In this document: one piece after another, positions 7,203 to 9,994 of the stretch
Layout: each line of letters starts with the position of its first letter
Numbering within the stretch: position 1 is the stretch's first letter
Assembly (NCBI GenBank): GCA_017619905.1
Contig: JAFZRK010000110.1
Coordinates: 1-9,994, forward strand
DNA from: Bacillota bacterium
Lineage (GTDB): Bacteria > Bacillota > Clostridia > Peptostreptococcales > Anaerovoracaceae
Direction of reading: 5' to 3'
Length of the DNA stretch: 9,994 bases
The notes under the pieces: model-generated
Databases searched by the model: none
What the model was told of the DNA's origin: nothing
What the model saw: the letters and a program-made list of their open reading frames with translations, nothing else
Translations under genes and position numbers: made by a program

Positions 7203-8296
7203 CAGTAAGCACCTTCCTTTACTTTAACTATCACGGCTTCCCCGCCGGAGGGGGCCCAGATGTTCTCGGCGTAGGGCTCCATCGCCTTTATCGCTGCTTC
7301 CTCGCTGGCTATGAACACCTTGTCGTCCTTTTCGCCCACGACCATGGAGCGCAGCTTCAGACGGTCGTTCAGGGCCATCAGGCCTCCGGTGAATCCCAGG
7401 ACTATGGAGAACGGCCCGGTTATCAGCAGACTCGGGAAGACTGTCCGCAGGTACTCCTGCTCGCGGCGCTCTTCCTTGTCGTACTCTCTTTCGATGGTGC
7501 TCCAGAAAGGCGCGGCCACCACGCTGGCGGCTTCCTTAAGAGTAAGGCCCTGCCTTCTCACCAGATAGTCCATTATGTATGTGATGACCTCCGTGTCGGT
7601 CTTGAGAGTGCATTTGTAGCCGAACATCTCTATGAACCTGCGGTTGGCGTCGTAGCTGGAGATCTCGCCGTTGTGCACCACGGAGAAGTCCAGCAGGGTG
7701 AACGGGTGAGCGCCTCCCCACCAGCCCGGTGTGTTGGTCGGGTATCTGCCGTGCGCGGTCCAGGAGTAGCCCTCGTAGTCCTCCAGCATGTAGAACCTGC
7801 CGACGTCCTCCGGGAAGCCCACGGCCTTGAATGTGCCCATGTTCTTGCCGCTGGAGAATACGTACGCGCCGTTCATCTCCGTGTTGATCTTCATTACTAT
7901 GCGGGCCACCAGCTCCTTTTCGTCCAGCTGCATCTCCAGCAGCATGGACTTGAGCGGGGACACAAAGAAGCGCCATATCATGGGCTCGTCCGTTATCTCC
8001 GGTATCTTGCGGGTGGGTATCCGCTCGGAGTGGACTATCTCGAAGTACTCTTTAAGCAGGGCCTCGCAGTCCTTGCGTGTGGTCCTGTCGTCGAAGAAAA
8101 TGTGCAGGGCGTAGAAGTCCTTGTACTCCGGATAGATGCCGTAGCCCGCGAAGCCGCCGCCCAGGCCGTTGCTTCGCTCGTGCATGGGCTTCATGGCGTC
8201 CGTGATCATTTCTCCGGACATCTTCTTTCCGTCTCTGGATATTACGGCCGCTATGGCGCAGCCGGACGGAATGCGTATCTCTCCCTCTCTGTTCAT
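7202..8296 (-). CDS. Glutamate synthase class-II glutamine amidotransferase subunit (split GltB, N-terminal part)
   Basis: This 364-residue protein is the glutaminase part of glutamate synthase and releases ammonia from glutamine. Class-II (Ntn-hydrolase) features are clear: nucleophile Cys13 in PSGCAIAAVIS, MHERSNGLGGGFAGYGIYP (38-56), TAHGRYPTN (180-188), the oxyanion pair Asn209-Gly210 in VVHNGEISSY, and Asp234 in KTDTEV. Cys13 is not next to the initiator Met, so residues 1-12 should be removed, as the longer propeptides of bacterial GltB are. I chose the ATG at 8294-8296 because a GAAAGGA (8307-8313) lies 10 bases upstream. The frame is open to a TTG at 8357-8359, but that extension has no family resemblance and runs through the structured spacer. 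Its stop overlaps the FMN-subunit start by one base. Confidence 0.92.
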   Translation of the reverse strand: MNREGEIRIPSGCAIAAVISRDGKKMSGEMITDAMKPMHERSNGLGGGFAGYGIYPEYKDFYALHIFFDDRTTRKDCEALLKEYFEIVHSERIPTRKIPEITDEPMIWRFFVSPLKSMLLEMQLDEKELVARIVMKINTEMNGAYVFSSGKNMGTFKAVGFPEDVGRFYMLEDYEGYSWTAHGRYPTNTPGWWGGAHPFTLLDFSVVHNGEISSYDANRRFIEMFGYKCTLKTDTEVITYIMDYLVRRQGLTLKEAASVVAAPFWSTIEREYDKEERREQEYLRTVFPSLLITGPFSIVLGFTGGLMALNDRLKLRSMVVGEKDDKVFIASEEAAIKAMEPYAENIWAPSGGEAVIVKVKEGAY

Positions 8297-8369
8297 GGAT
8301 CGTATGTCCTTTCTATTTGATTCAGGGGTCTGCCCCGGGTGTTTTCTGCTCCGGGACAACTCCCAGGTT
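8297..8369 (-). promoter_or_regulatory. 73-base spacer with competing small RNA hairpins ahead of the glutaminase gene
   Basis: Read on the minus strand, a 5-bp stem with a six-base loop AGTTGT (arms 8362-8366 and 8351-8355) directly follows the stop of the upstream gene. A second stem, GGGG-CAGA-CCCC, lies at 8325-8336. The 3' arm and part of the loop of the first can instead pair with the 5' arm of the second: 8351-8359 with 8330-8338, nine pairs including two G-U, around a 12-base A-rich loop. No T-tract follows, so this is not a simple terminator. It could tune expression within the operon or set a processing site. The hexaloop has A at position 1 but lacks G at position 4, so it does not fit the ANTAR-target consensus. 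Confidence 0.3.
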
Positions 8370-9994
8370 TTACAGTGTTATCAGCAGGCGGCCGGAGGCC
8401 ATGTCGTTGTAGGCGGTGCAGCCGGTCTCCGAAACGTCGTAGACGTGGACTATGTCCGCAAGCTCTTCGCCGCCCTCGAATTCCCTTACCTTGTCCGGAA
8501 GGCCCGCGAGCTTTTCCGGGGCGTAGCGCAGGGTCTTTTCGTTGTTGAAGACCGCCGTGTAGAGTATCTCCGCCTCCACAAGATCCTGGAAGATGTGGCT
8601 TCCGTAGGACAGCTCCGGATTGTAGCCGGCCTTGGACTCCTCCGTCTCGCAGATGATCTCGAAAGCGCTTATGTCGGAGAACGCGGTCGGAACTCCCAGC
8701 TCCGGAGAGGACGTTCCCACGCGGCCCGGGACTATCAGCATCATGTGCCTGCCGGCGTCGCGGAAGTACCAGTTGATGCGCCCGATCAGCTTCGCCACGT
8801 TGGGCTTGTTCTTGTACGGCATGTTGTAGTAGTTTACCGGATCCACGTAGACTATGGTGTCCAGTTTGGACGCTTTGGACATGCCCATGGTCGCGCCTTT
8901 GCTCTCCAGCAGAATGCTCTTCGTATGAACGTCTTCCGGTATGGCGGCGGCTCCGCCGCTCTTCTGTATCTGCAGCGGGCGGCACTGGAGAAGGTCCACG
9001 GAATACTCGCCGTCCTCGGAGAAATTAATGGTAAACTCCGTGTCCACCGGGTAGTCGTACTCGTCCTGGATGCAGCGCATCATGCGGCGCATCTGTTCCA
9101 TCAGCTGTCTGTTCTCAACCAGGCCTTTGCAGGATATGAACCTTACGGGCTGCCAGCGTCCCAGCTCCTGAAGGCGGTCCTCCGCCTCGTAGTCGTGCTC
9201 CAGCAGGGCCTTGCCCAGATAGTCCGGGATCACCGGCTCTATCTTGTAGAACGGCACTTTTTCCAGCGAGTGCTCCGCCATGTTTATGACTTCCGCCTTG
9301 CCCTGCGAGAACTTGTGCTTGTCCGCGGAAGAAGAATAGGAAGTCTTTTCCGGCTTGTCCAGGCCGCGGCGCTTTCTGTAGTCCAGGGCCGATAAGCTCA
9401 TGGAGCTTGCGTATACCGTCTTGATCGCTTTCTCGAACTCGTCCAGTCGCTCCTCCAAGCTCCCTCTGTTGGCGCAGAACACGGACTCGTACTTGCCGGC
9501 GAAGGCGTTGCCGAAACCGTCCTCCAGTATGCTGCTGGACCTTATGATGTAAGGATCCTGCCCGTAGTACTCTATGATCCTTATGAACTGCCGGCGCATC
9601 TCCTCGGAAAAACTCCCTTTTTTGATCTTGTCGGAAAACTCACCGGCAAGAGCAAAGTATCCTGCGTCGGTGCGCTGCTTAATGCGAAGATCCCACAGGC
9701 CGTTATCAACTATATAAGTGTAGTAGACGTCAGAACCGACGTAGAAGGAATCGTGTGGTTCCAGAACGTCGTTTATATCCGGCTCGCTGTTGCGTATTAT
9801 TGCTCTGGCAAGAAGCATTCCGCAGGCCTTGCCGCCTATCATGCCGGTGCCTATCATGTGGTCGCGCACGGCGAAGTAATCAGCCGGCTCAAAGTGCTTC
9901 TTTACCATACCGCGCATCTTGTCGTCGCGGGTCATCATTATGTCGCACATTCTGGCGCAGTCATCCGCAATGTCCACGCCGCTCTCGTTCAGCA
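8370..9994 (-). CDS. PEP/pyruvate-binding (PPDK N-terminal-like ATP-grasp) domain protein of unknown function; 5' end outside window
   Basis: The frame is open through the right edge; 540 residues are visible and the apparent GTG at 9975-9977 is not taken as the start. The protein shows hallmarks of the PPDK/PEP synthase nucleotide-binding domain: GTGMIGGKACGMLLARAI (residues 43-60 counted from that GTG), IIRSSSILEDGFGNAFAGKYES (144-165) and the closing VDLLQCRPLQ (327-336). After it come about 200 residues with PGRVGTSSPELGVPTAFSDI and ELSYGSHIFQDLVEAEI. This C-terminal pattern is familiar from stand-alone PEP/pyruvate-binding proteins whose reaction is unknown. No phosphohistidine swivel domain and no PEP/pyruvate barrel follow, so it is neither PPDK nor PEP synthase. 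Between RGLDKPE and FSQGKAEVI the protein is much shorter than I expect for the family. It is the first visible gene of the operon, 73 bases before the glutaminase subunit. Confidence 0.8.
   Translation of the reverse strand, partial: LNESGVDIADDCARMCDIMMTRDDKMRGMVKKHFEPADYFAVRDHMIGTGMIGGKACGMLLARAIIRNSEPDINDVLEPHDSFYVGSDVYYTYIVDNGLWDLRIKQRTDAGYFALAGEFSDKIKKGSFSEEMRRQFIRIIEYYGQDPYIIRSSSILEDGFGNAFAGKYESVFCANRGSLEERLDEFEKAIKTVYASSMSLSALDYRKRRGLDKPEKTSYSSSADKHKFSQGKAEVINMAEHSLEKVPFYKIEPVIPDYLGKALLEHDYEAEDRLQELGRWQPVRFISCKGLVENRQLMEQMRRMMRCIQDEYDYPVDTEFTINFSEDGEYSVDLLQCRPLQIQKSGGAAAIPEDVHTKSILLESKGATMGMSKASKLDTIVYVDPVNYYNMPYKNKPNVAKLIGRINWYFRDAGRHMMLIVPGRVGTSSPELGVPTAFSDISAFEIICETEESKAGYNPELSYGSHIFQDLVEAEILYTAVFNNEKTLRYAPEKLAGLPDKVREFEGGEELADIVHVYDVSETGCTAYNDMASGRLLITL

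Noticed and set aside
8297..8359. TTG start extending the glutaminase subunit by 21 residues
   Set aside because: The extension is Arg/Lys/Ser-rich and unlike the family, and a GAAAGGA sits properly before the downstream ATG.
8169..9395. 408-residue plus-strand open frame
   Set aside because: It is antisense to the glutaminase and PEP-binding genes, has low-complexity Val/Leu/Arg-rich content and no family signature.
8370..9994. Pyruvate phosphate dikinase or PEP synthase
   Set aside because: The phosphohistidine swivel domain and PEP/pyruvate barrel that should follow the nucleotide-binding domain are absent, and the gene stops after an unrelated C-terminal domain.

Overview
The window looks like chromosomal DNA from a GC-rich member of the Clostridia (Bacillota). 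The case rests on gene content: a YlmH-type S4 protein, an EF-G/TetM-like GTPase fused to a NYN nuclease domain, an ANTAR antiterminator beside glnA, and a glutamate synthase split over several genes. Isoleucine is written mostly as ATA despite the GC-rich composition. No mobile element, tRNA, rRNA or CRISPR array is visible.

Layout. Bases 1-1374 hold two plus-strand genes: the C-terminal part of a probable TetM-like translation GTPase carrying a NYN RNase-like domain, and ylmH, which overlaps it by 50 bases. A hairpin at about 1386-1405 serves as a shared terminator between this unit and the convergent minus-strand unit.

Bases 1432-9994 form one tightly packed minus-strand gene set that looks like an operon. 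In transcription order it holds a PEP/pyruvate-binding-domain protein (cut by the right edge of the window), the glutamate synthase class-II glutaminase subunit, the glutamate synthase FMN/Fe-S subunit, a four-cluster ferredoxin-like subunit, a FAD/NAD(P)H oxidoreductase subunit, a glutamate synthase GXGXG subunit, a short type-I glutamine synthetase, and an ANTAR RNA-binding regulator. Most junctions overlap or are a few bases wide. The wider gaps are 73 bases after the PEP-binding gene, 48 before glnA and 27 before the ANTAR gene.

Together these genes make a GS-GOGAT ammonium assimilation module. Glutamine synthetase would make glutamine; the glutaminase subunit would release ammonia to the FMN subunit, which makes glutamate from 2-oxoglutarate; the Fe-S and FAD subunits would deliver electrons. 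The ANTAR protein is the likely nitrogen-responsive antiterminator, and its receiver domain has lost the phosphoacceptor aspartate. The least understood parts are the PEP/pyruvate-binding protein at the head of the visible operon (it seems to lack an internal piece of its ATP-grasp domain), a set of mutually exclusive small hairpins just after it, and an unusual lysine in the active-site flap of the glutamine synthetase.
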